Shown one piece after another: positions 47,950 through 56,987 of a stretch of 64,000 nt of DNA. Source of the DNA: Phycisphaerae bacterium. GTDB lineage: Bacteria; Planctomycetota; Phycisphaerae; Tepidisphaerales; Tepidisphaeraceae. Position 1 is the stretch's first letter. Each line of letters begins with the position of its first letter. The position numbers and the translations under genes are program-made. Location of the stretch: contig BPJO01000004.1 of NCBI GenBank assembly GCA_026004655.1, positions 62,001 to 126,000 of the forward strand. Reading direction: 5' to 3'. The notes under the pieces are model-generated. The model was not told where the DNA came from. It saw only the letters and a list, made by a program, of their open reading frames with translations, and ran no database searches.

Positions 47950-48793
47950 TTACTTCGATTCGGTCGAAGCCTTCAAATAGGATGCCAACGGAACGTCATG
48001 CAGTTGACGGATGCCTTCGACCACAGCCTGGGCGTTCAGTTCGGCGCCCTTCGGGACTTGTGTGGGTATTGTCTGCAGGGGTGAAACATTTAGCTTTGAT
48101 CTGTTCGGGAGTCATTTGCGTGTACTTTTGAAGGATCAAAGCCTGCAGATCGATAAACGGTGCGTTTTCCTGCTCGGCGATCTGTTTGGCCCAGAGTCGG
48201 TATCCGGAAGGTTCACCGGCGGGCTGGACCGGTTCCCCGGGTTTCGGACATCGCGGGATCGGTGAGCAGATGATCGGTGTCAGTCCCTTATTTCGGGCAT
48301 CCTGAATATATTTTCGCAAATACCAGCCATAAGTATGAACCACTTCCTTTTTGTTGTTCTGGAGAACTAGTTCCACTTCCTGCGTTTCATCCCCGATTCC
48401 TCGGAGGGATCCACGCTCGCGGTTGTCTCCGGATAACGGTCCACCGTCATTGTGGCCCATTTGGATGATCACAAAATCACCCGGTTTAGCATCTTGAAGA
48501 ACTTTGTCCCAGAGTCCTTCGGTCTGATAGGTTCGGCTACTACGGCCCCCGCGGGCACGGTTCTCCACCCGAATCTTCGTCGGATCGAACCATTTCTGGA
48601 TCGGATCTCCCCAGCCTTGTTGTCCGGGGGTTCCGACTTTGACGGTCGAATCTCCGACCAACCATAACGTTGGAATTGTAGAACCGGAGGTCGGCGGCGT
48701 GTCGGAGGTTTGACTCATAACAGAGACAACAAACCCGAAGCAAACCAGAACCGCTAAAACGAGGGTGTTCGAAAAGGGGGGTGAAATTGTCAT
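47950..48793 (-). CDS. Rhamnogalacturonan acetylesterase, CE12-like, one frameshift
   Basis: A secreted SGNH esterase of about 280 residues when repaired. Signal peptide (LVLAVLVCFGFVVSVMS), catalytic block LVGDSTV, NRARGGRSSRTY, MGHNDGG, and the Asp/His pair in PADNTHTSPEG. As deposited it diverges after SPEG; removing one C from 48047-48049 restores AELNAQAVVEGIRQLHDVPL to a stop at 47950. It removes acetyl groups from rhamnogalacturonan I, freeing it for lyases. Likely under the divergent LacI regulator. Confidence 0.78.
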
Positions 48794-48851
48794 AGAAATC
48801 CGTCCGCCGAAACAATTATGGAAAATAAAACAATAATTCACACACTAATTT

Positions 48852-48864
48852 ATGAAAATTTCAT
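48852..48864. promoter_or_regulatory. Perfect palindrome ATGAA-N3-TTCAT, candidate LacI operator
   Basis: ATGAAAATTTCAT lies in the divergent promoter region between the acetylesterase and the first LacI gene. The same half-sites with the same spacing occur upstream of the second, paralogous LacI gene. Confidence 0.5.
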
Positions 48865-48902
48865 TGCATTTCAAGATATTTTCGAGTAAAAAGTTATTAT
48901 TC

Positions 48903-49952
48903 ATGGAAACACGAGCGACATTACAACAAGTGGCCCGGGTGGCTGGGGTATCGGCTTCGACGGTGTCGCGGGTACTCAATTCTTCGAATCTGATCGCGAA
49001 TAGCACCGCCGAAGCGGTTCGTCGGGCGGCAGAAGCACTAAAATACAAACCTTCACGTCGGGCGCGAGCTTCAAGTTCCTCCGCAGCTTCTCTTGTTGCA
49101 GGAAAGCAAATCGGTTTTTTCATCATCCAGCCTCGGTTAAGACATCCGATTCCCGCTTACATGCATCTCTTACGCGGAGTTTCCACGGGTTGCGGAAAAT
49201 TTGACCTCAACTTGCACGTCGGGTTTCTCGATTCGGAGGAAAATCCCGTTCAGGGGATTCTTCAATATGGTTTAGACGGGCTTATCGTTCATGGTACTCC
49301 CCCTGTCGGTGAATCCGCCAAGGCACTTTACTCAATTCCTACCGTTTGGTTGATGGGTGGACGCGCACGGCCGATGTGGGGAGATCAGATCATGCCTGAC
49401 AACGGTCTTGTCGGACAAATGGCCGGTCAGTATTTGCTTCGCAAAGGGCATCGGAATGTCGCGTATTGTGGTTTTAATGGAAGCTGGTTCATGCGAATTC
49501 GGTGTGTTTCCTTTGAACAGGCCATCGAGGACGCAGGTGGAGAGGTATTGGTCCTGAACGAACCTCCGGCAGGTCTGGACGCCACTGAGCTAGGCCACCG
49601 TCTAGTCCAAAAGATTCGTTCGGCCGTCAATCCTCCGACCGGCTTGTTCATCGCGGAGGATTGGTTGCTCAGACCGATTTATCCGGTTTTGCAGGCTGCA
49701 GGGATCGTCCCGGGTCGTGACCTGGAAATCATCTCTTGTAACAATGAACCTGCTCACCTGCTCGGGCTTGCTCCGATCCCGGCCACGATCGATATTCATT
49801 TCGAACGGATCGGTCAGTTGGGGGTAGAACACCTTGTCCAACGGTTACAGGGAAACAGTTTTTCAGACCGTGTCCGAATCATGATCGAACCATCACTGGT
49901 TTTACCCGGCGACAAGCAACGTTTTGCTCAAATGCTGGCGGCTCATGATTAG
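48903..49952 (+). CDS. LacI-family transcription regulator
   Basis: About 349 residues from METRATLQQ. N-terminal LacI helix-turn-helix (TLQQVARVAGVSASTVSRVLN), then the effector domain with IPTVWLMGGRARPMWGDQIMPD, a form shared with the neighbouring regulator. The frame is open 17 codons further upstream. Divergent from the acetylesterase/GH106-like pair and convergent with its paralogue, overlapping it by four bases. Likely senses a rhamnogalacturonan breakdown product. Confidence 0.85.
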   Translation: METRATLQQVARVAGVSASTVSRVLNSSNLIANSTAEAVRRAAEALKYKPSRRARASSSSAASLVAGKQIGFFIIQPRLRHPIPAYMHLLRGVSTGCGKFDLNLHVGFLDSEENPVQGILQYGLDGLIVHGTPPVGESAKALYSIPTVWLMGGRARPMWGDQIMPDNGLVGQMAGQYLLRKGHRNVAYCGFNGSWFMRIRCVSFEQAIEDAGGEVLVLNEPPAGLDATELGHRLVQKIRSAVNPPTGLFIAEDWLLRPIYPVLQAAGIVPGRDLEIISCNNEPAHLLGLAPIPATIDIHFERIGQLGVEHLVQRLQGNSFSDRVRIMIEPSLVLPGDKQRFAQMLAAHD

Positions 49953-51026
49953 AGGACTTCGGTCCAGTTGATCCGTTGTCCTTCATGAGAAATGACCTGA
50001 GGTTCGATTGCGGTAACAATTCGTTCAACAATAGATCGATGCGCCATCCGCCAAAGAAGTCGTTCCACGCCCCGTTCCCCGATGGTTTCGACTCTGAGAT
50101 CAATTTCTGCCGGAAAAGGGGACAAACCGATCAGGTAGGGTTGCTCAAAATTGCAGCTGATGATTTCAGTTTTTCCTTTTTCCAGTACCACACCTGCCCG
50201 TTGTAACGCCGGTTGTAGAAGGGGCTAGTTGCATGTCATCGGCGACATAGATGCCCGTAGGACGGGGATCGAGTTTCAAATATTCCTGCACCAGTTGCTC
50301 GGCGGCGGAAACGGCAAACTGAGGCCAGTAATTTCGTTCATCATCATTGCGTCGTCGTTCCAACAATTTGCATGACGCGCCGGCTTCTAACGCGACACCA
50401 AGAAAACTCTGGCTGGAAACCCGAAAAGGCCAGTGTCCTTGGTCTAGGTTCATGAATGCTAAATGCCTGTGACCTCTCATCAGCAGGTATCGAGCGGCCT
50501 TGTCTCCGACCTCGTAAGTATCGGGCATCACCTGATCCCCCCAGTCCGGACGGCGTCGATTCCCCATGAGCCAGACGGTGGGGTATTCCTTCAATTGGTC
50601 ACGGACATGAGCCGGAGGAAGCGCGCCGTGAAGCAACAAACCGTCGAAAGGGGTTTTTAAAACAGAAGACGGAATCTGAGAAGGATCGGGTAGGTGATGA
50701 TAAACCAGCTTGGCGTTGTACCGCGCAGCCCCATTGGAAACACCACGCATCAGGTCCTCAAACGCCGGGGTCGATCGTTCGCGTGAGGTGCCCAACACCA
50801 AAAAACCGATCGTTGCGCTGCTTGAGGCCGGTAAACCGTACGCATGTTTCAACGGTTTGGGACCCGGTCGATTTTCAGAAGGGGTGTAGTTCAATTTTTC
50901 CATGGCAGCCCGGACGGCTTGAACCGTTTCCCGAGCGACGCGAGGATGATTATTGATCACACGAGAAACTGTTGAGTTTGAAACTCCTGCCAGTTTGGCT
51001 ACTTCCCCGATCGATGCCATAGACAC
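49949..51026 (-). CDS. LacI-family transcription regulator, one frameshift
   Basis: About 358 residues when repaired. HTH IGEVAKLAGVSNSTVSRVIN, then YPTVWLMGNRRRPDWGDQVMPDTYEVGDKAARYLLMRGHRH, near-identical in style to the adjacent LacI gene, so the pair arose by duplication. One missing base near 50218-50224 breaks the frame after DDMQLAP; repaired it reads through QPALQRAGVVLEKGKTEIISCNFEQPY to a stop at 49949. It is divergent from the pilin-like gene downstream. Confidence 0.78.
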
Positions 51027-51086
51027 CTCACTCCGATTGGTCTTATCAACTGCGTAACGACGATCAAAGTGAAATTACCACGAGTG

Positions 51087-51101
51087 GATGAATTTTTCAT
51101 C
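51087..51101. promoter_or_regulatory. Palindrome GATGAA-TTT-TTCATC, candidate LacI operator
   Basis: Perfect inverted repeat with a 3-base spacer, 61 bases upstream of the second LacI start, matching ATGAA-N3-TTCAT upstream of the first LacI gene. Confidence 0.5.
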
Positions 51102-51254
51102 TCTCTCGTCATCAAAACCTAGTAAAAATTTCTGAGATAAAAAAAGTCAGAAAATGCCTTCAAGGGATCGATCCGGATTCACAAAATGGGACCTATTGGA
51201 TCGGTTCCGACACTCCGATTCGCAGAGGCGGAATCGGTCGAAGCTAATGTGAAT

Positions 51255-51269
51255 TGCAATGTAATTGCA
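51255..51269. promoter_or_regulatory. Palindrome TGCAAT-GTA-ATTGCA
   Basis: Perfect 6-bp half-sites with a 3-base spacer in the AT-rich region upstream of the first pilin-like gene. A regulator site is plausible; the regulator is unknown. Confidence 0.35.
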
Positions 51270-51441
51270 TAATAATTTTACTTATTTAGAAAAAATTTAT
51301 CTTGAAATTTGTTTTGGTAATTATTATTCTTATTTTCATCGGTTCGGCGGAAGAAGACCGATCAGAATCACATCTCAAGTCTTCGCGTTGCGTGAACGCC
51401 CGCTTGGTCCGTCCATGTCATTGTTTCGTGTGGAGGTTGTT

Positions 51442-52314
51442 ATGCCCCGTTCTCAAAAGGCATTCACATTGGTGGAATTGCTGGTGGTCATTGGGATCAT
51501 AGCGGTTCTCATTTCGATTCTTTTACCCGCATTATCGAAAGTACGTTGGCAGGCAACGGTCACCAGTTGTGCTGCCCGTCTGAGAGATTTGAGCAACGCA
51601 GTCATTATGTACGCCAATGATAATCGGGGCGCTTTACCCCCGTATCCCGGAGACAACGGTCAAGCGTCATTTACCATTTCTCCAGCACCCGGAAGCGCTG
51701 CTTCGATCAATGCTGCCTATCAGATCTGGGAAAGCACCAGTAACATCGGAGTCGGGTGGAACTTGGGTCGATTATTGGTGACCAAGCATATTACAACCCC
51801 TAAAGTCCTCGCTTGTCCTCAGATCAAGGAAGGCGATCCCGCCAATTCCTGGCGACATTTCAGCAACTATGTCATGAATCCTCACATTGCCTATCGTAAT
51901 GGGGGGACTTCCATTGCAACGTTCTGGTGGAAACGACTGCCCGGTTACGGAAAAGTGCCTAAGGACGAACTTCAGCATGTTAACGGTTTCGGTACGATTA
52001 TCACCATGAAACCATTGGAGTTCCGCAGGGCCATGATCATCGAACCGATGTTTGCGCTTTATACCTCGTCGGATTTGAGATATGTGACACACTTGTACGG
52101 AAGCCGACGGGCTTACAACATGGCTTATCCGGATGGAAGCGTGGCGACCTATGTCGCAAGCCATTACACACAACGGGTGATCGACCGGTGGGTGCGGTTC
52201 TTGGATCTGTCGAACGCGGTTCAATATGCTGCTTCGGGTGGATCTGTCGATTGGGCAAACGGTGCATCATGGACCAATCAGAAATTTAATGCAATTCCCA
52301 TTCTCCCGAATTAG
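51442..52314 (+). CDS. Type IV pilin-like protein with prepilin signal
   Basis: A 290-residue protein, start set by GGAGG nine bases upstream; the frame is open 59 codons further. A prepilin leader MPRSQKA is followed by FTLVELLVVIGIIAVLIS, so cleavage is expected before Phe8 by a prepilin peptidase. The large C-terminal region has RAYNMAYPDGSV, resembling the planctomycete H-X9-DG processing-associated region. Function likely extracellular or pilus-linked. The second pilin-like gene 335 bases downstream is a paralogue. Confidence 0.82.
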   Translation: MPRSQKAFTLVELLVVIGIIAVLISILLPALSKVRWQATVTSCAARLRDLSNAVIMYANDNRGALPPYPGDNGQASFTISPAPGSAASINAAYQIWESTSNIGVGWNLGRLLVTKHITTPKVLACPQIKEGDPANSWRHFSNYVMNPHIAYRNGGTSIATFWWKRLPGYGKVPKDELQHVNGFGTIITMKPLEFRRAMIIEPMFALYTSSDLRYVTHLYGSRRAYNMAYPDGSVATYVASHYTQRVIDRWVRFLDLSNAVQYAASGGSVDWANGASWTNQKFNAIPILPN

Positions 52315-52357
52315 GAAACACCGTTTAACGGATCGTCATTCTGCCCTTTATTCATAG

Positions 52358-52412
52358 ACCCTCGTGATCGGTCTAGACCCCATTCCTCCGAGGGCCGGTC
52401 CGAGGGTTTTTT
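52358..52412 (+). terminator. Probable rho-independent terminator
   Basis: ACCCTCG and CGAGGGT flank a loop that contains a smaller perfect palindrome (GGTCTAGACC), followed by six T. Plausible but the loop is long. Confidence 0.5.
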
Positions 52413-52648
52413 ACCTTGTTAGTCCCTGCAACTCGGACTGAGTTTGATCGAAAACAGGACTAAGCATTAATTTTCTGCAATTTTTGCAAAAATAGATAAA
52501 AAAATTCGGACTTTTTTCTTGATATTTTCATGGGCGACAGTACCCTAGGAGGTAATGAATAGGCGGAGCGGATGAGACGTTTCCATCCCGAATCTTTTCA
52601 TCTTGCACCATCGTCATTCCAGCAAGTGGTCTCAAATCGGAGGTTGTC

Positions 52649-53533
52649 ATGGTTCGTTCCTTCAAAGCGTTTACGTTGGTCGAGCTGTTGGTAGTCATCG
52701 GGATCATCGCGGTATTGATTTCCATTCTTTTGCCAGCCCTTTCGCGGGTGCGTAACCAATCCCAGTTGGTCAAGTGCGCTGCTCAGATGCGAAACTTCTC
52801 CAATGCCGTTCATATGTACGCCAGCGAAAACAAGGATGCGCTTCCCCCGTTCCGTTGGGATAACGGCAGTCCCACGTTTAGTCTTTGGGGGAGCAATGGG
52901 AATGGTGTGACCGGGGTATGGACTTATCGAAACACCTCTGCATTCAGCAATGCCAATGAGGACGGAAACGGACTTGGGCGACTGATCAAAACACGTCATT
53001 TGCCTTACTCACCCGACACCGGTACGGTGGACCGCTTTTTGAGCTGTCCCAATACCAAATGGGATTCGGGCGTTTCAACCTGGCAGAGTCTGTATTACTT
53101 CAACCCCCATATCGCGAGTCGGGACGTCAATGGAACGCGGGTTCGACAACTGCTTTGGAAAAAACTTTCCAAACATGGAATTCTGAAACACGACGGGGTA
53201 TGGGACGTGCAGTTTGCGCCTTGGACCGATGTGGCGCTAGACGTACCTCAATTCCGACGCCCCTTGATGACAGATCCCATGTACGATCTGGCGAGTTCTA
53301 CCCACGCATTCAAGGACCGTCGTCATTGGAACATGCTCTACGCCGACGGTAGCGTGCTGACGGCCCATGTCGATTCAAAAGCCCAACGGATGAACGGCAT
53401 CAACAACTGGCAGCGACTGCTGGATCAATTGAACTATCTCGCGCATGTGGTCGACGGCGGTGGAAATGTGACCGCAACAGGTGCCCCGGAATGGAACAAG
53501 TACTATAACGCGATTCCCGTCAATCCGAAATGA
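52649..53533 (+). CDS. Type IV pilin-like protein with prepilin signal, paralogue
   Basis: A 294-residue protein with leader MVRSFKA, then FTLVELLVVIGIIAVLIS and ILLPALSRVRNQ. The C-terminal region has RRHWNMLYADGSV, an H-x-x-x-x-x-DG match. The N-terminal 35 residues and several later blocks (VKCAAQMRNFSNAVHMYASEN, GRLIKTRHL, VPQFRRPLMTDPMYDLASS) align with the preceding gene. It directly precedes the PL11 lyase on the same strand. An extracellular binding or pilus role in polysaccharide capture is a reasonable inference. Confidence 0.83.
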   Translation: MVRSFKAFTLVELLVVIGIIAVLISILLPALSRVRNQSQLVKCAAQMRNFSNAVHMYASENKDALPPFRWDNGSPTFSLWGSNGNGVTGVWTYRNTSAFSNANEDGNGLGRLIKTRHLPYSPDTGTVDRFLSCPNTKWDSGVSTWQSLYYFNPHIASRDVNGTRVRQLLWKKLSKHGILKHDGVWDVQFAPWTDVALDVPQFRRPLMTDPMYDLASSTHAFKDRRHWNMLYADGSVLTAHVDSKAQRMNGINNWQRLLDQLNYLAHVVDGGGNVTATGAPEWNKYYNAIPVNPK

Positions 53534-53756
53534 ATGATCGGATCTCAGGATCGTGTTCTTCGCTTTCATCCAACCCCGAGATTGGATCATCAGACCGGAT
53601 CTAGGCTCGGGGTTGTTGAATGAAGCAAAATCGCTCAGTCGGTATGTGCGAAATGGATCACCACAGATGGATTCACTCCGAAACGAAGTAAAGAAAATGT
53701 CCGAAACAGGCGAGTCATTTTCCGATTTCGGCGGAGATAAGTGAGGAGATTCAGTT

Positions 53757-55637
53757 ATGTTAAAACAACCCGCGATGATGATCATCACTGCGACCCTGAT
53801 TGCAACGGCTACAGCCCAGGCAGGATCCTGGCAACCTGAACGGTTGAATCGAGGGGTCGTAGCGACCGTCGCAGGAGAAGGCAAGATATTCGTCAGCTGG
53901 CGACTTCTGGGAACCGAACCTGAAGATACCCGATTTGATCTTTACCGATCCGTTGCGGGTCAAGCTCCGGTCAAACTGAATGACCAACCTTTGACAGGCG
54001 GAACCTGTTTCATGGATGAAGTGAATGCTCGAGGTTCAATCACGTATACGGTTCATGCATTAAAACCCGACGGTTCGGATGCACAGGTCAGTCAACCTTA
54101 CACGATTGATATGGCTCATCCTGTTCCGTATCGGTCGGTACCGATTCAAACTCCCGAGGGCTATTCCCCGAATGATTGCTCCGTCGCCGACCTGGACGGG
54201 GACGGAGAGTATGAAATCATCCTGCACCAGGTCAACAATCCTAAGGACAACTCCCATTCCGGAGTGACCGGTGCACCGATTCTCCAAGCGTATACCTTGT
54301 CGGGGAAAAAACTCTGGGAAATCAATCTAGGACCCAACATTCGAGAGGGGGCGCATTATACCCAGTTTATGGTCTATGACTTGGACGGGGACGGTCGGGC
54401 GGAACTGGTCTGCAAAACCGCTGACGGAACCCGGGACGGTATCGGGAATGTAATCGGGGATCCCAATGCAAATTACGTCAATGAAGCCGGGTATATCCTG
54501 GCCGGTCCGGAATTTCTCACCGTATTCGATGGTTCGACTGGAAGAGCTCTGGCAACGACCGATTACATTCCCCCTCGTCATCCGGACACCCTTCATCCCA
54601 CCGGCGATCAATTGAAGGACATTTGGGGTGACGGGTATGGAAATCGGTGTGATCGTTTCCTGGCTTGTGTGGCTTATCTGGATGGTGAACATCCCAGCGT
54701 GGTGATGGCGCGAGGGTACTATACCCGAACCGTTCTGGCTGCGTTTGACTGGCGAAACGGAAAACTTACCCATCGATGGACGTTTGACACGTCTTCATCC
54801 GAACAATGGAAAAATTACGCCGGCCAAGGCAATCATAACCTAAGTGTGGCTGATGTGGACGGCGATGGGAAAGACGAAATAATCTACGGTGGAATGGTGG
54901 TGGATGACGACGGCAAAGGTCTGTTTACCACCCAGTTGGGGCATGGCGATGCAATGCACGTGTCAGACCTGGATCCCACCCGTCCGGGACTGGAACTGTA
55001 TCGGATTCAAGAGCCTTTTTCGGATGCCGGTGCTCATCTCGTCGACCTCTCCACTGGACAGATCATCTGGAAACGTCCTAGTGTGCGACGGGACGGAAAA
55101 GGCCAAGGGCCCGGTCGGGGTCTGGCTGCCGATATCGACCCTCGTTATCCCGGCGCGGAATGCTGGTCCTTCGGGGCTGGGATTACCGGTTTAGTAAACA
55201 TCAATGGGGACAAAATCTCCGAGAACACCCCCAACAGCTGCAATTTCGCGATCTGGTGGGACGGCGATGATCTGAGAGAATTACTCGATAAAACAACCAT
55301 CACCAAATGGGACTGGCAAAGTGAAAAAGTCACAACCTTGCTGGACGCTGCCCAATACGGGTGCCGGTCCAACAACGGAACAAAAGCGACTCCTGCCATA
55401 TCCGCAGACCTTTTCGGAGACTGGCGAGAAGAAGTCATCTGGCCGACGGAAGACGGAACAGAGCTTCGAGTTTTCACGACCACTATCCCGACCCAACGGC
55501 GACTTCCCACTCTCATGCATGACAGACAATATCGTCTAGCCATTGCGTGGCAGAATGTGGGGTATAACCAGCCCCCTTGGCCAAGCTTTTATATTGGCCA
55601 GGGAATGGATCAATTCAGAAAAAAGACATCACGATGA
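53757..55637 (+). CDS. Rhamnogalacturonan lyase, PL11-like
   Basis: A 626-residue secreted protein with a signal peptide (MMIITATLIATATAQA). It opens with a fibronectin-like module (about 28-115) and then the eight-bladed propeller of family PL11: repeated Ca-binding loops NDCSVADLDGDGEYE, YDLDGDGRAEL, SVADVDGDGKDE and the late blades. The family cleaves the alpha-1,4 link between rhamnose and galacturonate in rhamnogalacturonan I by beta-elimination (as Bacillus YesW/YesX). The gene is followed by a CE12 esterase 28 bases later in the same operon. Confidence 0.9.
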   Translation: MLKQPAMMIITATLIATATAQAGSWQPERLNRGVVATVAGEGKIFVSWRLLGTEPEDTRFDLYRSVAGQAPVKLNDQPLTGGTCFMDEVNARGSITYTVHALKPDGSDAQVSQPYTIDMAHPVPYRSVPIQTPEGYSPNDCSVADLDGDGEYEIILHQVNNPKDNSHSGVTGAPILQAYTLSGKKLWEINLGPNIREGAHYTQFMVYDLDGDGRAELVCKTADGTRDGIGNVIGDPNANYVNEAGYILAGPEFLTVFDGSTGRALATTDYIPPRHPDTLHPTGDQLKDIWGDGYGNRCDRFLACVAYLDGEHPSVVMARGYYTRTVLAAFDWRNGKLTHRWTFDTSSSEQWKNYAGQGNHNLSVADVDGDGKDEIIYGGMVVDDDGKGLFTTQLGHGDAMHVSDLDPTRPGLELYRIQEPFSDAGAHLVDLSTGQIIWKRPSVRRDGKGQGPGRGLAADIDPRYPGAECWSFGAGITGLVNINGDKISENTPNSCNFAIWWDGDDLRELLDKTTITKWDWQSEKVTTLLDAAQYGCRSNNGTKATPAISADLFGDWREEVIWPTEDGTELRVFTTTIPTQRRLPTLMHDRQYRLAIAWQNVGYNQPPWPSFYIGQGMDQFRKKTSR

Positions 55638-55665
55638 ACCAGATTAGTCAAGGATCCCGAAGAAT

Positions 55666-56937
55666 ATGAAAAGTCCTTATCTGAGGATGGGTGTGGTCTT
55701 GTTGACATTAAGCATGACACCATGGAGCCCGGCACAGTTCTTTTATTTTGGGAATACGAATGACAAAATCCCTGCTCATGCAATACGGGTATCACCCGAA
55801 TCGCGGTTGTTACCCGACGGGGAATACGGTTTTACAGATCACACCAATGCACACGGTGCGCGCGTCTTCGCGGTAAAACTACGAGAAGGGAATTACCGCG
55901 TCACGATTCGTCTGGGAGATGCCCACGTCGCTACGAACACGACGATAAAGGCCGAAGCTCGCCGACTCATGCTTTACAGCGTGACAACGGCTCCCGGGGA
56001 ATATGTCACGAAGCACTTTACGGTCAGTGTGCGTCAGCCAGAAATGCTGGACGGATCGCGAGTGTCACTAAAATCGGGTGAGGAACAAAGTCCCTCTTGG
56101 GATGAATATCTCTGGCTAGAAATCAACGGGGACCGGCCCGGAGTTCAATCGATCGAAATTGTTCCAGTCGATACGGTGACGACCGTTTTTCTAGCGGGGG
56201 ATTCGACAGTGACCGATCAGGGGCGCGAGCCGTGGGGGGGGTGGGGCCAGATGTTGCCTCGGTTCTTCAAACCAGATGTCGTCGTCACCAATCTTGCTCA
56301 GTCTGGATTAACCTTGACCTCGTTCGAACGTCAGAATCGATTGAAAAAGATTCTGAGCATGATGAAACCAGGGGATTATGTTCTGATCCAGTTCGGACAC
56401 AATGACCAAAAGGAAAAAGGCGAGAACGTCGGTCCTTTTACCTCCTATAAAGCAAATCTCAAACGGTATGTCGAAAAGATTCGTGAAAAAGGGGGCAATC
56501 CTGTTTTGGTCAGTTCGATGGAACGTCGTCGGTGGGAAGACGGAAAACCCGGCAAAACACTTTCAGATTTTGCTCAAGCCGTTCGACAGACCGGGACGGA
56601 ACTGGATGTACCCGTCATTGACCTGAACACAATGAGCTTGCAGATCTATGAGGCACTGGGTGAAAGTGGTTCCGCACGGGCTTTTGCGCATTATCCGGCG
56701 AACACATTTCCAGGACAGGATCAACCGTTAAAAGATAATAGCCATCACAACAGCTACGGCGCTTATGAGTTGGCTCGCGCGGTCGTAGAATCGATTCGTC
56801 AGAATATCCCCGGATTAGCGGCTCACTTGGCTGAGGATGTGACGCCGTTCGATCCTACCAAGCCCGACAACCCCGACGAGCTGGTTATTCCTCCAAGCCC
56901 GTTTCCGTCATCGGTTCAAAAACCGGAAGGCAATTAA
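55666..56937 (+). CDS. Rhamnogalacturonan acetylesterase, CE12-like with N-terminal beta module
   Basis: A 423-residue secreted protein: signal peptide (VVLLTLSMTPWSPA), an N-terminal beta-sandwich module (about 25-165), then an SGNH esterase. Catalytic blocks are LAGDSTVTDQ, LAQSGLTLTSF, QFGHNDQKEK and the Asp/His pair in DNSHHNSYGAYELAR. The two-module build resembles Bacillus RhgT/YesT-type enzymes. An eight-G run at 56234-56241 is in frame here. It lies in the operon with the PL11 lyase. C-terminal 40 residues are proline rich. Confidence 0.87.
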   Translation: MKSPYLRMGVVLLTLSMTPWSPAQFFYFGNTNDKIPAHAIRVSPESRLLPDGEYGFTDHTNAHGARVFAVKLREGNYRVTIRLGDAHVATNTTIKAEARRLMLYSVTTAPGEYVTKHFTVSVRQPEMLDGSRVSLKSGEEQSPSWDEYLWLEINGDRPGVQSIEIVPVDTVTTVFLAGDSTVTDQGREPWGGWGQMLPRFFKPDVVVTNLAQSGLTLTSFERQNRLKKILSMMKPGDYVLIQFGHNDQKEKGENVGPFTSYKANLKRYVEKIREKGGNPVLVSSMERRRWEDGKPGKTLSDFAQAVRQTGTELDVPVIDLNTMSLQIYEALGESGSARAFAHYPANTFPGQDQPLKDNSHHNSYGAYELARAVVESIRQNIPGLAAHLAEDVTPFDPTKPDNPDELVIPPSPFPSSVQKPEGN

Positions 56938-56987
56938 TGATCGTGATCCGACAATTCATTTCAGTCTAGGCATGAGGGTAAAAGAAG

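Larger units (their letters stand above)
51027..51441. other. AT-rich intergenic region with palindromes
   Basis: A 415-base gap between the second LacI gene and the first pilin-like gene. It is clearly more AT rich than the flanks (51240-51340) and holds two palindromes listed separately. I see no gene in it. Confidence 0.55.
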
